Assembly: GCA_035529895.1 (NCBI GenBank)
Contig: DATKVV010000083.1
Span: forward strand, 62,001-126,000
Reading direction: 5' to 3'
Length of the DNA: 64,000 nt
Source of the DNA: JAUWKC01 sp035529895
GTDB taxonomy: Bacteria; Planctomycetota; Phycisphaerae; Sedimentisphaerales; Anaerobacaceae
Shown here: positions 54,562-63,956 of the stretch, piece after piece
Position numbering within the stretch: the stretch's first letter is position 1
How the letters are laid out: the number at the start of each line of letters is the position of its first letter
Position numbers and translations under genes: made by a program
Notes under the pieces: generated by a model
The model's database searches: none
The model's input: only the letters and a program-made list of their open reading frames with translations
Told to the model about the DNA's origin: nothing

Positions 54562-55110
54562 ATGCCTATGCTCGAAAAGGGTCTTGTCCAGATTTATACC
54601 GGTGATGGAAAGGGCAAAACTACCGCCGCTTTCGGTCTGGCCCTGCGTGCGGCCGGCCAGGCCAACAAGGTATTGATTTATCAGTTCCTTAAACCTCCCT
54701 CGCTTGACATAGGCGAGCGCTTCGCCCTGCAACTGGGTGCGGTCAGAATCAGGGTCGAATCCCTCGATGTTCCGTGGGATACGTCGGCATCGCTAAAAAA
54801 CGGGCAAGCTGTTGCCGAAACAAAGGCTGCAATCGCTGAAGCCCTCGAAAGAATCGCCGAAACCGCACAAAAAAAATTCTACGATGTACTGATACTCGAT
54901 GAGGTCGTCTTTTGTCTTTCAAGAGGCCTGGCCAGACTGGAAGACATCAAGAATATTATTGACAAAAAAGACCCGGCCGTTGAAATCGTCCTTACTGGCA
55001 GAGGCGCAACACCCGAACTGATAGCCCTGGCCGATTTGGTAACCGAAATGAAAAAAATCAAGCATCCGTTTGACAAGGGATTGCCGGCCAGACGAGGAAT
55101 TGAGTTTTAG
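54562..55110 (+). CDS. cobO: Cob(I)yrinic acid a,c-diamide adenosyltransferase
   Basis: 182 residues of the CobA/CobO/BtuR family, which attaches adenosyl to cobalamin or precursors. 'IYTGDGKGKTTAAFGLALRA' at 11-30 is the P-loop. 'YDVLILDEVVFCLSRGL' near 111 and 'IVLTGRGATPELIALADLVT' near 141 complete the pattern. No cobalamin riboswitch was recognised upstream. ATG at 54568 is an alternative start. Confidence 0.93.
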   Translation: MPMLEKGLVQIYTGDGKGKTTAAFGLALRAAGQANKVLIYQFLKPPSLDIGERFALQLGAVRIRVESLDVPWDTSASLKNGQAVAETKAAIAEALERIAETAQKKFYDVLILDEVVFCLSRGLARLEDIKNIIDKKDPAVEIVLTGRGATPELIALADLVTEMKKIKHPFDKGLPARRGIEF

Positions 55111-55147
55111 ATAGTCGGCAAAACATGGTAATCGAAAGGAATTATTG

Positions 55148-56038
55148 ATGAAAAAGAAATTGGGTGAAGAAAAGAACGATATTTCACGCCGCGATTTTAT
55201 CAAAGCATCGACGATGTCGCTGGCGGCTGTGGCAATAGCTACCAGGCCAGTCACCGCCGTAGCCGAGGTTGAGCGGGCGGTAAAGAACGAGCGTATAAAC
55301 CAGTCGGTTTGCAGGTGGTGTTATAGAAAGATGTCGCTTGAAGAACTATGCGATGCGGCTGCAAAGATGGGCCTTAAGTCCGTCGAGCTGCTCACGCCCA
55401 CTGAACTGCCGACGGTAAAAAAATACGGCCTGGTCTGCGCGATGGTCAACAGCCACGGTATCAAAGACGGCCTGAACAACAGGGACAATCACCCCACGTG
55501 CCTCGCCGCCATTCGCCAGAGCATTGACGCCGCGGCCGAACACGCGTTTCCAAACGTTATCGCTTTCTCAGGCAATCGGGCCGGCATGACCGACGATGCA
55601 GGACTCGAAAATACCGTCATAGGCCTAAAACAAGTAATCGGGTACGCCGAAAAGAAAAACGTAACCATCTGCATCGAGCTTCTTAACAGCAAGGTCAATC
55701 ACAAGGATTATATGTTCGACCGGATGAACTGGGGCGTCGAGCTCTGCAAAAAAGTCGCCTCCGAACGCCTGAAGATTCTTTACGATATCTATCATACCCA
55801 GATTATGGAGGGCGATGTGATTCGCACGATTCGCGATTGTAAGCAATACATCGGCCACTATCACACAGGCGGAAATCCCGGCCGGCACGAGATAGACGAT
55901 ACGCAGGAGCTGTACTACCCCGCTATTATGCGGGCAATTGCCGAGACCGGCTTTAAGGGTTACGTCGGCCAGGAGTTTATCCCCACGCGAGACCCGTTAA
56001 CGTCTCTGGCACAGGGCGTGCAAATCTGCGATGTTTAA
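55148..56038 (+). CDS. Tat-exported TIM-barrel protein (hydroxypyruvate isomerase-like)
   Basis: About 296 residues. 'SRRDFIKASTMSLAAVAIAT' is a twin-arginine signal. The rest is a xylose-isomerase-like barrel: 'ICIELLNS' near 180, 'LYDIYHTQIMEGDV' near 220, 'IGHYHTGGNPGRHEI' near 240 and 'YVGQEFIPTRD' near 278 hold the metal-binding Glu, Asp and His residues of the Hyi family. The exported form suggests a sugar or polyol epimerase/isomerase outside the cytoplasm (inference). ATG at 55148 was chosen over TTG at 55145; AAAGGA precedes it. Confidence 0.85.
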   Translation: MKKKLGEEKNDISRRDFIKASTMSLAAVAIATRPVTAVAEVERAVKNERINQSVCRWCYRKMSLEELCDAAAKMGLKSVELLTPTELPTVKKYGLVCAMVNSHGIKDGLNNRDNHPTCLAAIRQSIDAAAEHAFPNVIAFSGNRAGMTDDAGLENTVIGLKQVIGYAEKKNVTICIELLNSKVNHKDYMFDRMNWGVELCKKVASERLKILYDIYHTQIMEGDVIRTIRDCKQYIGHYHTGGNPGRHEIDDTQELYYPAIMRAIAETGFKGYVGQEFIPTRDPLTSLAQGVQICDV

Positions 56039-56059
56039 CTTTGCGTAAAGGATAGTTTT

Positions 56060-56800
56060 ATGGCTCACAGTGTTGCTGCCATTATTTGTGCCGCCGGCGC
56101 CAGCAGGCGCTTCGGCGGACAGAGAAAAAAACCGTTCGTCGATGTGGCCGGCAGGGCCGCCTTTCTGCGAAGCGTGGAGTTCTTTTCAGACCGGGACGAC
56201 GTTAAGCAGATATTGTTGGCCATCGCCCCCGAAGACCAGGAGATTGTAAGCGTCAAATGGGGCCCTAACCTGAAGTTCTTTAATGTGAGAATCTGCTTCG
56301 GTGGCGCCGAGCGATTTGACACGGTGACTGAGGCACTCAAACTCGTCAAAGACGACATCGACCTTATTGCGGTGCACGATGCCGTGCGCTGCTGTGTGAC
56401 TAAGGAGTGGACGGATAAAGTCATCGCTGCCGCCGCCGGGACAGGCGCCGCAATACTGGCCTGCCCTCTCGTTGGAACCATAAAGAATGTGAAAGACGGC
56501 GCAATAGTCAAAACCGTCGACCGCGCCGGTCTTTACGAAGCACAGACACCGCAGGTATTCAACGCCGATTTGCTCAAAAAAGCCTACGATAATCTCAGGA
56601 ATCTCGACAAAAGCAAAATAAGCGACGATGCCCAGCTCGTCGAGGCCCTCGGCCGGAAGGTGTCAATTGTCCAGACCGACGCCTCGAACATAAAGATTAC
56701 GCGTCCGACCGATATTGCCATTGCCGAGGCCATCCTCAAATCCCGACCCAAAGCCGGTCCAAAAGGGCCAATCGGCCCCTATGCCGAAGCTCAGTGGTAA
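56060..56800 (+). CDS. ispD: 2-C-methyl-D-erythritol 4-phosphate cytidylyltransferase
   Basis: 246 residues. Forms CDP-methylerythritol in the MEP isoprenoid pathway. 'AAIICAAGASRRFGGQRKKP' near the start is the CTP loop with the key Arg/Lys. 'IAVHDAVRCCVTKEW' near 107, 'AQTPQVFNADLLKKAY' near 165 and 'DDAQLVEALGRKVSIVQ' near 190 are signatures. It follows the TIM-barrel gene by 21 bp. Confidence 0.93.
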   Translation: MAHSVAAIICAAGASRRFGGQRKKPFVDVAGRAAFLRSVEFFSDRDDVKQILLAIAPEDQEIVSVKWGPNLKFFNVRICFGGAERFDTVTEALKLVKDDIDLIAVHDAVRCCVTKEWTDKVIAAAAGTGAAILACPLVGTIKNVKDGAIVKTVDRAGLYEAQTPQVFNADLLKKAYDNLRNLDKSKISDDAQLVEALGRKVSIVQTDASNIKITRPTDIAIAEAILKSRPKAGPKGPIGPYAEAQW

Positions 56801-57518
56801 GCCAGTTCCTGAATCATTATTGCCGCCTGTCAGGTCTTCTTCTGGCCCAAAAGGTTTGTTTCTGCTTGAAAAAGGCGGTTTCTCCGGAACGATACCTTTT
56901 ACTCATTCGAAGGGCGCGAAGAAAATCCTGGTTTGAAAGAATTATTTTCTTGAAATCGGTGGACTTGTCGTTACAACAGCCTATGACTTCACACGCGGAG
57001 CTAAGCAATGACGTGACCGGCTAAAGTGCCTGCTGATTTTGACACAATAGCATCAGCCGGATGGCTGTTAACAAGTGAATAGTCTTGTAGCTATTGACTT
57101 TTAGCGTCCCGCTCAAGACTGTCAGGTTTTGAAACCCACAAGTGCAGAAAAGTTGGGGCTCCTCCGCCTGTGGGCAAAGCAGCAGCGGTTGCATATTACA
57201 GATCGCCTCTGGGGGGTCTTGATTTAGCGCTATGCAGCGGTGCGCTTTTGTTGCGCCGCACCCGCGAAAGGAGGGCAGCCTATGAGATGAAAGTCATACC
57301 CTGCGTCATTACGAGGAATGTGATGGGCCTTGTCATTGCGAGGCCTGCGTGCCAGGCCGTGGCAATCTGACCTGTTACGTCCTGATTGCTTTGCCGAGTT
57401 TATCCCTTCGTTCCACTCGGGCCAGCCTCTGAGCGAAGCGAAGGACTCGTAATGACAAAACGTTGTCCTTTTTTAGGTTGAGCAAAAGAATTGCTTAAAT
57501 TCGAAAGGAGAAAGAAAG
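56801..57518. other. Intergenic region with REP-like palindromes
   Basis: 718 bp with no supported gene. The part 57305-57456 is filled by palindromic repeat sequence. The RBS GAAAGGAG of the following gene is at 57502-57509. Confidence 0.5.
57305..57456. repeat. Composite REP-like repeat, copy 2
   Basis: Outer arms GTCATTACGAG (57305) and CTCGTAATGAC (57446) are exact reverse complements. Inside at 57332-57370 lies a TGTCATTGCGAGGCCTGC... GGCAATCTGA unit matching the copy at 46468. This is the widespread 'GTCATTGCGAG' type of dispersed palindrome. Confidence 0.72.
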
Positions 57519-59453
57519 ATGAAAAGGTTAATTGTAATCTTAGTAAGCATAGTTTTGATATTGGGGCCGGTTAAAACTGCCGGCGCCTTCAGTGGCTCAG
57601 GTTCAGGCACAGAACCAGACCCTTACATAATTACAGACGTTAATCAACTTCAGGAAATGCAATATGCATTAAATGCCTGGTATGAGCTGGGCAATGGCAT
57701 CGATGCTTCTAAGACCAAAACCTGGAACAGCGGTGAAGGTTTTGTCCCTGTCGGGGATGCCGCTCACCCTTTCGTGGGGCATTTTCAGGGCAATGGCTTT
57801 ACGATATCCCGATTATATATCAAAAGGCTTTCCACTGACTATGTTGGGCTGTTCGGAAAAATGGGCACCAATGCTGCCGTTGAGCGTATTACCTTAGCAG
57901 ACCCGAATGCAATGGGCAATAACTATACAGCAAGCCTGGTCGGCTATACTGATACGTCTTTGAGTTACTGCGATGTATCAGGCGGATATGTAAAAGGCAA
58001 TAACTACGTTGGGGGACTCATCGGTCAGATCAACAACTCGATGAGCGATTGCAATTCGTTACTGATAACAGTTTATGGCGCTGATAATGTCGGGGGCCTT
58101 GCCGGTCATTGCACCTCTGTAAGCAATTGTGCTTCTTCAGGTCTTGTCCAGGGAAACGCCGGCGTTGGCGGCCTCGTCGGTTATGCAAACGGCTCAATAG
58201 AGAATTCCGACTCACAGGCGGGCGTTTTGGGCACCGGCGAGAATTGCGGCGGACTTGGCGGCTATCACACTGGAGGCCTTGCAGCAAATTGTTACGCCGC
58301 GGGTTCTGTAACCGGTTCCGCCGATGTTGGGGCTTTGTTTGGAGAAAATGCGGGCACCTCAATAGACAAGTGCTATGCTGCAGGCAACGTTGGCGCTGCA
58401 GGTGACAATAGCAACTATGGTGGATTGGTCGGCCGCTTTGTCGCAGAGTGGGTTACCTGTGACATAATCAACTGTCATGCTGCCGGTGCTGTGGATGGTC
58501 ATACCCACGTAGGCGGTTTGGTTGGTTATATTTACAGCTACCATGGCGCGGCGAATATCAACAATTGTTATTCCACAGCCAATGTAACGGGCAGCGGCAC
58601 CCATGTTGGCGGTTTGATTGGACGGGAACAACAGGGGTATGCCGGGGATTGTACAAGTACTGACTCTTATTCCACCGGTTCTGTATATGGTTCCGGCAAT
58701 TATGTTGGAGGCTTCATAGGCTATTACGATTACTGTAACATAACAGATTGTTACACCTTGGGTAATGTTCATGGCGAAGCTTCCAATGTTGGAGGTATGG
58801 GAGGTTATGCCGGTAGCGGCTCTATCAACAGGTGTTACGCCAAAGGACAAGACGTCGAAGGGGCTTCGTTTGTAGGGGGTCTTCTTGGTCAAAACAGCCA
58901 GGCGTCCATATCTCAGAGTTATTCTGTAATGGATGTTAATAGTCTTGGCGACGATGCGGGAGGTCTAATCGGTTATAACAATGGTTCTGTCGAAAACTGT
59001 TACGCCCGAGGCACTGTAATCGGCGCCGATTATGTGGGGGGCTTTGCCGGCGAGAATGCCGACAGCGGGGACATATCAAAGTGCTATTCGACCGGAAGTG
59101 TAACCGGCGTTTACAACGTAGGAGGTTTTGCCGGCTGGAGTAGCGGAAGCTCCGCCGATAACTACTGGGATATCGAGACTTCAGGCCGGCCGACCAGCCC
59201 AGGGGCCGAAGGTAAGTTCACAGAAGAGATGATGCAGCAAAGCACCTTTGAGCCGGCCTGGGACTTCGAGGCCGTCTGGGGCATTGAGGAAGGTCTAACA
59301 TATCCCGTATTGCTTACGATAAGTCATACTCCCACCTGCGGCGATCCTTGGCATCCTTATCCAGTCGGTGACCTTAATCATGACTGCCACGTCAATTTTC
59401 TCGACTTCGCTGCCTTCAGCTCGCATTGGCTCGAAGACACCGCGCCGCAGTGA
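57519..59453 (+). CDS. Secreted GLUG-repeat protein with C-terminal dockerin
   Basis: 644 residues with a signal peptide (1-23). After 'EPDPYIITDVNQLQEMQYAL', about a dozen GLUG-type repeats follow ('NYVGGLIGQINNSMSDC', 'VGGFAGWSSG' types). Each has the 'xVGGLxGxxxxxxxxxCY' beta-strand unit, likely forming a beta-helix. The end 'GDLNHDCHVNFLDFAAFSSH' is a dockerin repeat, probably anchoring it to a cohesin-bearing scaffold. Ligand unknown. A terminator follows. Confidence 0.88.
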   Translation: MKRLIVILVSIVLILGPVKTAGAFSGSGSGTEPDPYIITDVNQLQEMQYALNAWYELGNGIDASKTKTWNSGEGFVPVGDAAHPFVGHFQGNGFTISRLYIKRLSTDYVGLFGKMGTNAAVERITLADPNAMGNNYTASLVGYTDTSLSYCDVSGGYVKGNNYVGGLIGQINNSMSDCNSLLITVYGADNVGGLAGHCTSVSNCASSGLVQGNAGVGGLVGYANGSIENSDSQAGVLGTGENCGGLGGYHTGGLAANCYAAGSVTGSADVGALFGENAGTSIDKCYAAGNVGAAGDNSNYGGLVGRFVAEWVTCDIINCHAAGAVDGHTHVGGLVGYIYSYHGAANINNCYSTANVTGSGTHVGGLIGREQQGYAGDCTSTDSYSTGSVYGSGNYVGGFIGYYDYCNITDCYTLGNVHGEASNVGGMGGYAGSGSINRCYAKGQDVEGASFVGGLLGQNSQASISQSYSVMDVNSLGDDAGGLIGYNNGSVENCYARGTVIGADYVGGFAGENADSGDISKCYSTGSVTGVYNVGGFAGWSSGSSADNYWDIETSGRPTSPGAEGKFTEEMMQQSTFEPAWDFEAVWGIEEGLTYPVLLTISHTPTCGDPWHPYPVGDLNHDCHVNFLDFAAFSSHWLEDTAPQ

Positions 59454-59477
59454 TAAGCAGTTCGTCTCTGCAAATAC

Positions 59478-59510
59478 AAGGCCGTGAGTATTACACTTGC
59501 GGCCTTTTTT
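59478..59510 (+). terminator. Intrinsic terminator of the GLUG gene
   Basis: AAGGCCG/CGGCCTT stem with a 15-nt loop followed by six T, 24 bp after the stop. Confidence 0.82.
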
Positions 59511-59642
59511 CTTTCTTTTACCCCACTTGTATGCTACACTGCAACCCAAATTTCTCGTATTGTGTCAAACACACTGAAGCATTAGTCTTGAGAAAATCGA
59601 TATACATAAAGGATTGGCAGACTATACAGAGTTGAGGCAAGT

Positions 59643-61094
59643 ATGGAGATTTGCGATACCAGGACGGCATCCAGCCGGAAGATATCGGTTAATGACAGCA
59701 AACTGAGCGTGGCAGGAACAAAGTTCCACTTCATCGGGGCCGGAGGTATCGGCATGAGCGGGCTGGCCAAGCTTCTGATAAAAAACAAGGCCGCTGTTAC
59801 AGGCTCCGACCAGACCAAAAGCCCCGTCACCGACATGCTCGGCAAAATCGGGGCCGACATAAGAATCGGCCACGATGCAGGCCATCTCCCTGCGCAGACC
59901 GACGCCGTCGTCATCTCCGCGGCCATAAGAGAAGATAACCCAGAATTGCAGGAGGCACGCAAAAGAGGCTGCAGAATTTACAAATACGCTCAGATGTTAG
60001 GCGAACTGATGGATTGCTATGAGGGCATCGCAATCAGCGGCACGCACGGCAAGAGCACCACCAGCGGCTGGCTGGTCTATTGCCTCCAACAAGCCGGACT
60101 TGACCCCAATTTCATTATCGGGGCAGACATTACCCAACTGTGCAGCTCTTCCGGCGCCGGCAATGGCAGGTACTTCATCGCCGAGGCCTGCGAATACGAC
60201 CGAAGCTTCCTGAACCTCAGGCCAAAAATTGCGGCCATACTCAACATCGAGCAGGACCACCTCGATTATTATAAGAATGAACAAGAAATAGTGGAGGCCT
60301 TCGCCGAGTTTGCGCTCGGCGTTAAGCCGGATGGGACCCTCATTGCGAACGGCATGGATTCAAATGTCGCAAAAGTCCTCAGGCAGGCGAGTGCCGGCCT
60401 GCGCTGCCAGACATTCGGACTCGAAAGGAGCTGCGATTTTTCAGCCCAAAATATACAGCTAAACCACGGATTATACGCCTTCGACGTCTATCACCACGAC
60501 AAGCTGCTCGGCCCGGCCAAAATCAGCCTGCCGGGCCGCCACAGTGTCCTCAATGCCCTGGCGGTGGTAGCTGTGTCCGTCAACGCCGGACTGGACCCTC
60601 AACAGATACTCCGGTTACTGCCCGGTTTTACCGGCGTGGACCGCAGACTGACACTCAAGGGGCACTTTAACCAAATCACGGTCCTTGATGACTATGCACA
60701 CCACCCTACCGAAATCAAGGCCTCGCTGAAGGCAATGCGAGAAAGGTATCAGCCAAAGCGGATTTGGTGTATTTTTCAGCCGCACCAATACAGTAGAACG
60801 AGGTTTCTGCTTGATGATTTCACAGAAAGCTTTAAGCTTGCCGATGTAACCATTGTTCCGGAGATTTACTTTGTTCGGGACTCGCAGCAGACGAAAAAGG
60901 AAGTTAATGCCCGGATGCTTGCGGAGCGGATGCGAAGCAACGGAACCGAGGCGGTGTTTATAGATGACTTTGACCGAATCTGCGATTACTTGGAGCAGAA
61001 TGTTACTGCCGGCGATTTGGTGGTGACAATGGGTGCGGGTGATATTTGGAAGGTAGCAGATGAGTATATTCAGCGGATTGGACGAAATAGTTGA
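59643..61094 (+). CDS. murC: UDP-N-acetylmuramate--L-alanine ligase
   Basis: 483 residues. Adds L-Ala to UDP-MurNAc. 'FHFIGAGGIGMSGLAKLL' near 28, 'AISGTHGKSTTSGWLVYCLQ' near 126 (ATP loop), 'YFIAEACEYDRSFLNL' near 180, 'DDYAHHPTEIKASLKAM' near 346 and 'FQPHQYSRTRFLLDDF' near 377. The first about 25 residues are an unusual extension; no alternate start was obvious. Starts a dcw-type cluster. Confidence 0.96.
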   Translation: MEICDTRTASSRKISVNDSKLSVAGTKFHFIGAGGIGMSGLAKLLIKNKAAVTGSDQTKSPVTDMLGKIGADIRIGHDAGHLPAQTDAVVISAAIREDNPELQEARKRGCRIYKYAQMLGELMDCYEGIAISGTHGKSTTSGWLVYCLQQAGLDPNFIIGADITQLCSSSGAGNGRYFIAEACEYDRSFLNLRPKIAAILNIEQDHLDYYKNEQEIVEAFAEFALGVKPDGTLIANGMDSNVAKVLRQASAGLRCQTFGLERSCDFSAQNIQLNHGLYAFDVYHHDKLLGPAKISLPGRHSVLNALAVVAVSVNAGLDPQQILRLLPGFTGVDRRLTLKGHFNQITVLDDYAHHPTEIKASLKAMRERYQPKRIWCIFQPHQYSRTRFLLDDFTESFKLADVTIVPEIYFVRDSQQTKKEVNARMLAERMRSNGTEAVFIDDFDRICDYLEQNVTAGDLVVTMGAGDIWKVADEYIQRIGRNS

Positions 61095-61944
61095 GACCGA
61101 TTATCCTTTGGCCGGGCACACATGGTATGGCCTGGGCGGCCCGGCCGATTATTTCATAAGGCCTCGCACCGTCGACCAGTTGAAAGAAGCGGTCCAGCGC
61201 TGTAACGAAAACAACATCAGGACCTGCGTGATGGGCTTCGGCTCCAACCTGCTAATCAGCGACGACGGCGTCCGCGCAGCAGTCCTGAAACTCGAAGGAG
61301 AGCAGTTTGCGCAAACAGAGTTTGATGGCGAACAGCTTATTGCCTGGGCCGGCGCCGACTTGAGAAAACTGGTCCGAACCTGTGTTAAAAAGGGGCTTTC
61401 AGGTCTTGAGGGCCTGACCGGTATACCCAGCTCGATTGGCGGAGCGGTAAGAATGAATGCGGGCGGGCGATTCGGCGATATCGGCGCCGCTGTAGAATCC
61501 GTAACGCTCATGGATAATCAAGGCAATGTCTTCGAGAAAAACAAGCCCGAACTGATGTTCGACTATCGCAGGACAAACATTACCGCCAAGTTTATTCTTA
61601 GCGCCACACTGAAACTTAACGCCGCCGACCCCGACCAGATTTTGCGGACCGTAAAGGAAGTCTGGGTCTATAAAGAAAACAGTCAGCCCCCGCTTAATAC
61701 AAGAAATGCCGGATGCGTGTTCAAAAACCCCAGGGGTATTTCCGCCGGCGCCCTGATTGACAGGGCCGGTCTCAAAGGCCTGCAAATCGGCGGAGCCGTC
61801 GTCAGCGAAAAACACGCGAATTTCATAATCGCAGAAGAAGGCTGCACAAGCCGGGATGTAATGAGACTGATAGATGCAATAAGACAAAGAGTCAAGCAGC
61901 AATTCGATATCGAGCTGGAGCTTGAAATCGAACTCTGGAATTAG
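61060..61944 (+). CDS. murB: UDP-N-acetylenolpyruvoylglucosamine reductase
   Basis: 294 residues. Reduces UDP-GlcNAc-enolpyruvate, using FAD and NADPH. 'HTWYGLGGPADYFIRPRT' near 20, 'VMGFGSNLLISDDGVRAAV' near 56, 'GLTGIPSSIGGAVRMNAG' near 118 and 'NAGCVFKNPRGISAGALID' near 219. It overlaps the end of murC by 35 bp, so the two are translationally coupled. Confidence 0.95.
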   Translation: MSIFSGLDEIVETDYPLAGHTWYGLGGPADYFIRPRTVDQLKEAVQRCNENNIRTCVMGFGSNLLISDDGVRAAVLKLEGEQFAQTEFDGEQLIAWAGADLRKLVRTCVKKGLSGLEGLTGIPSSIGGAVRMNAGGRFGDIGAAVESVTLMDNQGNVFEKNKPELMFDYRRTNITAKFILSATLKLNAADPDQILRTVKEVWVYKENSQPPLNTRNAGCVFKNPRGISAGALIDRAGLKGLQIGGAVVSEKHANFIIAEEGCTSRDVMRLIDAIRQRVKQQFDIELELEIELWN

Positions 61945-61946
61945 AA

Positions 61947-62936
61947 ATGACCTTTGAATCGCTAACAAATCCTCGACCGCCTATAGCCGGCGGTCAGTTG
62001 AAAGCAGCTGTCCTTATGGGCGGCATCGGCGAAGAACGGGACATCAGCATTCAAAGCGGCGCCTGCGTCACGCAGGCATTAAAGGACAGCGGCCTGAACG
62101 TGATAGCTGCTGACATCGCGCCGGATAATTTGACTATACTGGAAGACGAGAGTATCGATGTATTCTTTATCGCACTGCACGGGAGGTTTGGTGAAGACGG
62201 CCAGCTTCAGCAGATTCTTGAAGAAAAATCGCTTGCTTATACCGGCAGCGGGCCCCGGGCAAGCAGGCTGGCCTTTGACAAGTTAGCCAGCAAGAACTGC
62301 TTCGCCAAAGCCGGCATCACAACGCCGAAGGCAGTTAAGTTTGATGCCGCAATGGGGATAAGAGAGCTTCAGAAGCAGCTCGTCAACCTTGGCGAGCGCT
62401 TCGTGGTCAAGCCCTCAAGACAGGGAAGCACCATTGGGGTCAGTATCGTCGACAATCCGAAGTCGGCGGTTGCGGCCGCCAACGAGTGCTCACGGATGTT
62501 TGGCGATTGTATGATTGAGCAGTTTATTGCAGGCAGAGAAATAACTGTCGGCATACTGGGTAATCGCGCGCTGCCCGTTATTGAGATTAAAAGCAAAACG
62601 GGCTTCTATGATTACCGGGCAAAATACCTCGACGAGCGAACAGAGTTCCTTTTCGGGACCATTGATGACCCCGCACTGACCGCGGAAATCGAGGCGACCG
62701 CGCTCAATTGCTTTGACACGCTCGGCTGCCGGCACTTTGCAAGAGTTGATCTTATCATGGACAACGAGCAGACAGTTTATACTTTGGAGGTTAATACCAT
62801 CCCCGGCTTCACGACGCATTCACTCCTGCCGATGGCCGCGGCAAAGGCAGGACTTTCAATGAGCCATCTGTGTATGAAAATTATCGAGGCCGCATTAGCC
62901 GAACAAAACAGCGCGGTTGGACGACAGGTCGTTTGA
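61947..62936 (+). CDS. ddl: D-alanine--D-alanine ligase
   Basis: 329 residues, ATP-grasp fold. 'VLMGGIGEERDISIQSG' near 27, 'ALHGRFGEDGQLQQILEEKS' near 76, 'FVVKPSRQGSTIGVSIV' near 152 (ATP binding), and the metal site 'RVDLIMDNEQTVYTLEVNTI' near 268. Starts 2 bp after murB. Confidence 0.95.
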   Translation: MTFESLTNPRPPIAGGQLKAAVLMGGIGEERDISIQSGACVTQALKDSGLNVIAADIAPDNLTILEDESIDVFFIALHGRFGEDGQLQQILEEKSLAYTGSGPRASRLAFDKLASKNCFAKAGITTPKAVKFDAAMGIRELQKQLVNLGERFVVKPSRQGSTIGVSIVDNPKSAVAAANECSRMFGDCMIEQFIAGREITVGILGNRALPVIEIKSKTGFYDYRAKYLDERTEFLFGTIDDPALTAEIEATALNCFDTLGCRHFARVDLIMDNEQTVYTLEVNTIPGFTTHSLLPMAAAKAGLSMSHLCMKIIEAALAEQNSAVGRQVV

Positions 62937-63008
62937 ACCATAAAAATAGCTGATATCTCGTTAGCCTGACACAGTACGATATACGTAATTCGCAGCAAGA
63001 GACAAGCG

Positions 63009-63956
63009 GTGGCCAAAAACAAAAAAACGAAAAACCAGACAAAAAGAATATCATTCAAACTCGGCGCCTCAAAAGGCAGGAAAAGACGAAACGCACATCC
63101 CGGCAGCCGGACTTGGAAAGTCGTTTCGTTGACTGCTCTGGTGGTACTGTGCGCAGTTTGTCTTTTTGCCGGCGCAGGAGTCGGCTTCGTATTCCTTGAG
63201 AAATACGTCAAGACCCATTTGTCGCAACCGCTGCGCTCCCTTGAATTGGCAGGCGTCCCCGCCTGGGCCAATGAGGCGCTAAAACAGAAGATTTACGCTG
63301 CGGCCATACCTTACGGTGAGCCTCTTGAGCTTGATGAACAGACGGCCCGCTCCGTTCAGAACAACCTCGCCCGGCAAGTTGCATGGCTGGACAAAGTGAA
63401 AGTACAGGCCGCCCACAGCAGTCTACTTGTCGAAGCCTTGTGGCGAAAACCTCTGGCCCTGGTCAGAACAGGCATGCAAAAGCTTTACGTGGATGCCAAC
63501 CTCGTGGTGCTCGATTTCGTGCCGATATCGAGCCTGCCTATCGTGGAAGTAAAAGGCCTGTCGAAAAACGCGAAAGCACCCGCCCCCGGCGAAGTCTGGA
63601 GGGAGGACGACCTCGGTGCGGCTATAGCTATACTGGACCGCCTCGACCGAATGGACAAACTTGTCACGCCTGATAAACCCCTGCTCTATGAAATAGGCTG
63701 TATCGACGTAAGCAATTTCAACGGCCGGCGGAACGCTCATGCCCCGCACATCGTTATGTATGCCCAGGACAATACGGAGATTATTTGGGGCGCCGAGTAC
63801 GGCGAATGGCAGCGATATCTCGAAGCTCCCGATGAGGAGAAACTCGCCGGGCTGTACAGTTATTACAAAGAATACGGGTCCCTCCAGGAAGGTGCAAGAT
63901 TTATCAACCTGTGCGACCCGCAGGGAATAGTCCCCCTGCCAATAGATAAGTATTAG
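63009..63956 (+). CDS. ftsQ: FtsQ/DivIB-like cell-division protein
   Basis: 315 residues. Lys/Arg-rich cytosolic start (1-38), one membrane helix ('LTALVVLCAVCLFAGAGVGF', about 40-60) and an extracytoplasmic part with a POTRA-like stretch (75-125) and beta domain ('LARQVAWLDKVKVQA', 'EALWRKPLALVR'), as in FtsQ/DivIB. The position after ddl is the standard dcw order. The start is GTG; no better start was seen. Similarity to FtsQ is moderate; the context raises confidence. Confidence 0.78.
   Translation: MAKNKKTKNQTKRISFKLGASKGRKRRNAHPGSRTWKVVSLTALVVLCAVCLFAGAGVGFVFLEKYVKTHLSQPLRSLELAGVPAWANEALKQKIYAAAIPYGEPLELDEQTARSVQNNLARQVAWLDKVKVQAAHSSLLVEALWRKPLALVRTGMQKLYVDANLVVLDFVPISSLPIVEVKGLSKNAKAPAPGEVWREDDLGAAIAILDRLDRMDKLVTPDKPLLYEIGCIDVSNFNGRRNAHAPHIVMYAQDNTEIIWGAEYGEWQRYLEAPDEEKLAGLYSYYKEYGSLQEGARFINLCDPQGIVPLPIDKY

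Noticed and set aside
57121..57150. Possible tRNA-like stem near 57121
   Set aside because: No complete cloverleaf, T-loop consensus or acceptor stem could be formed.
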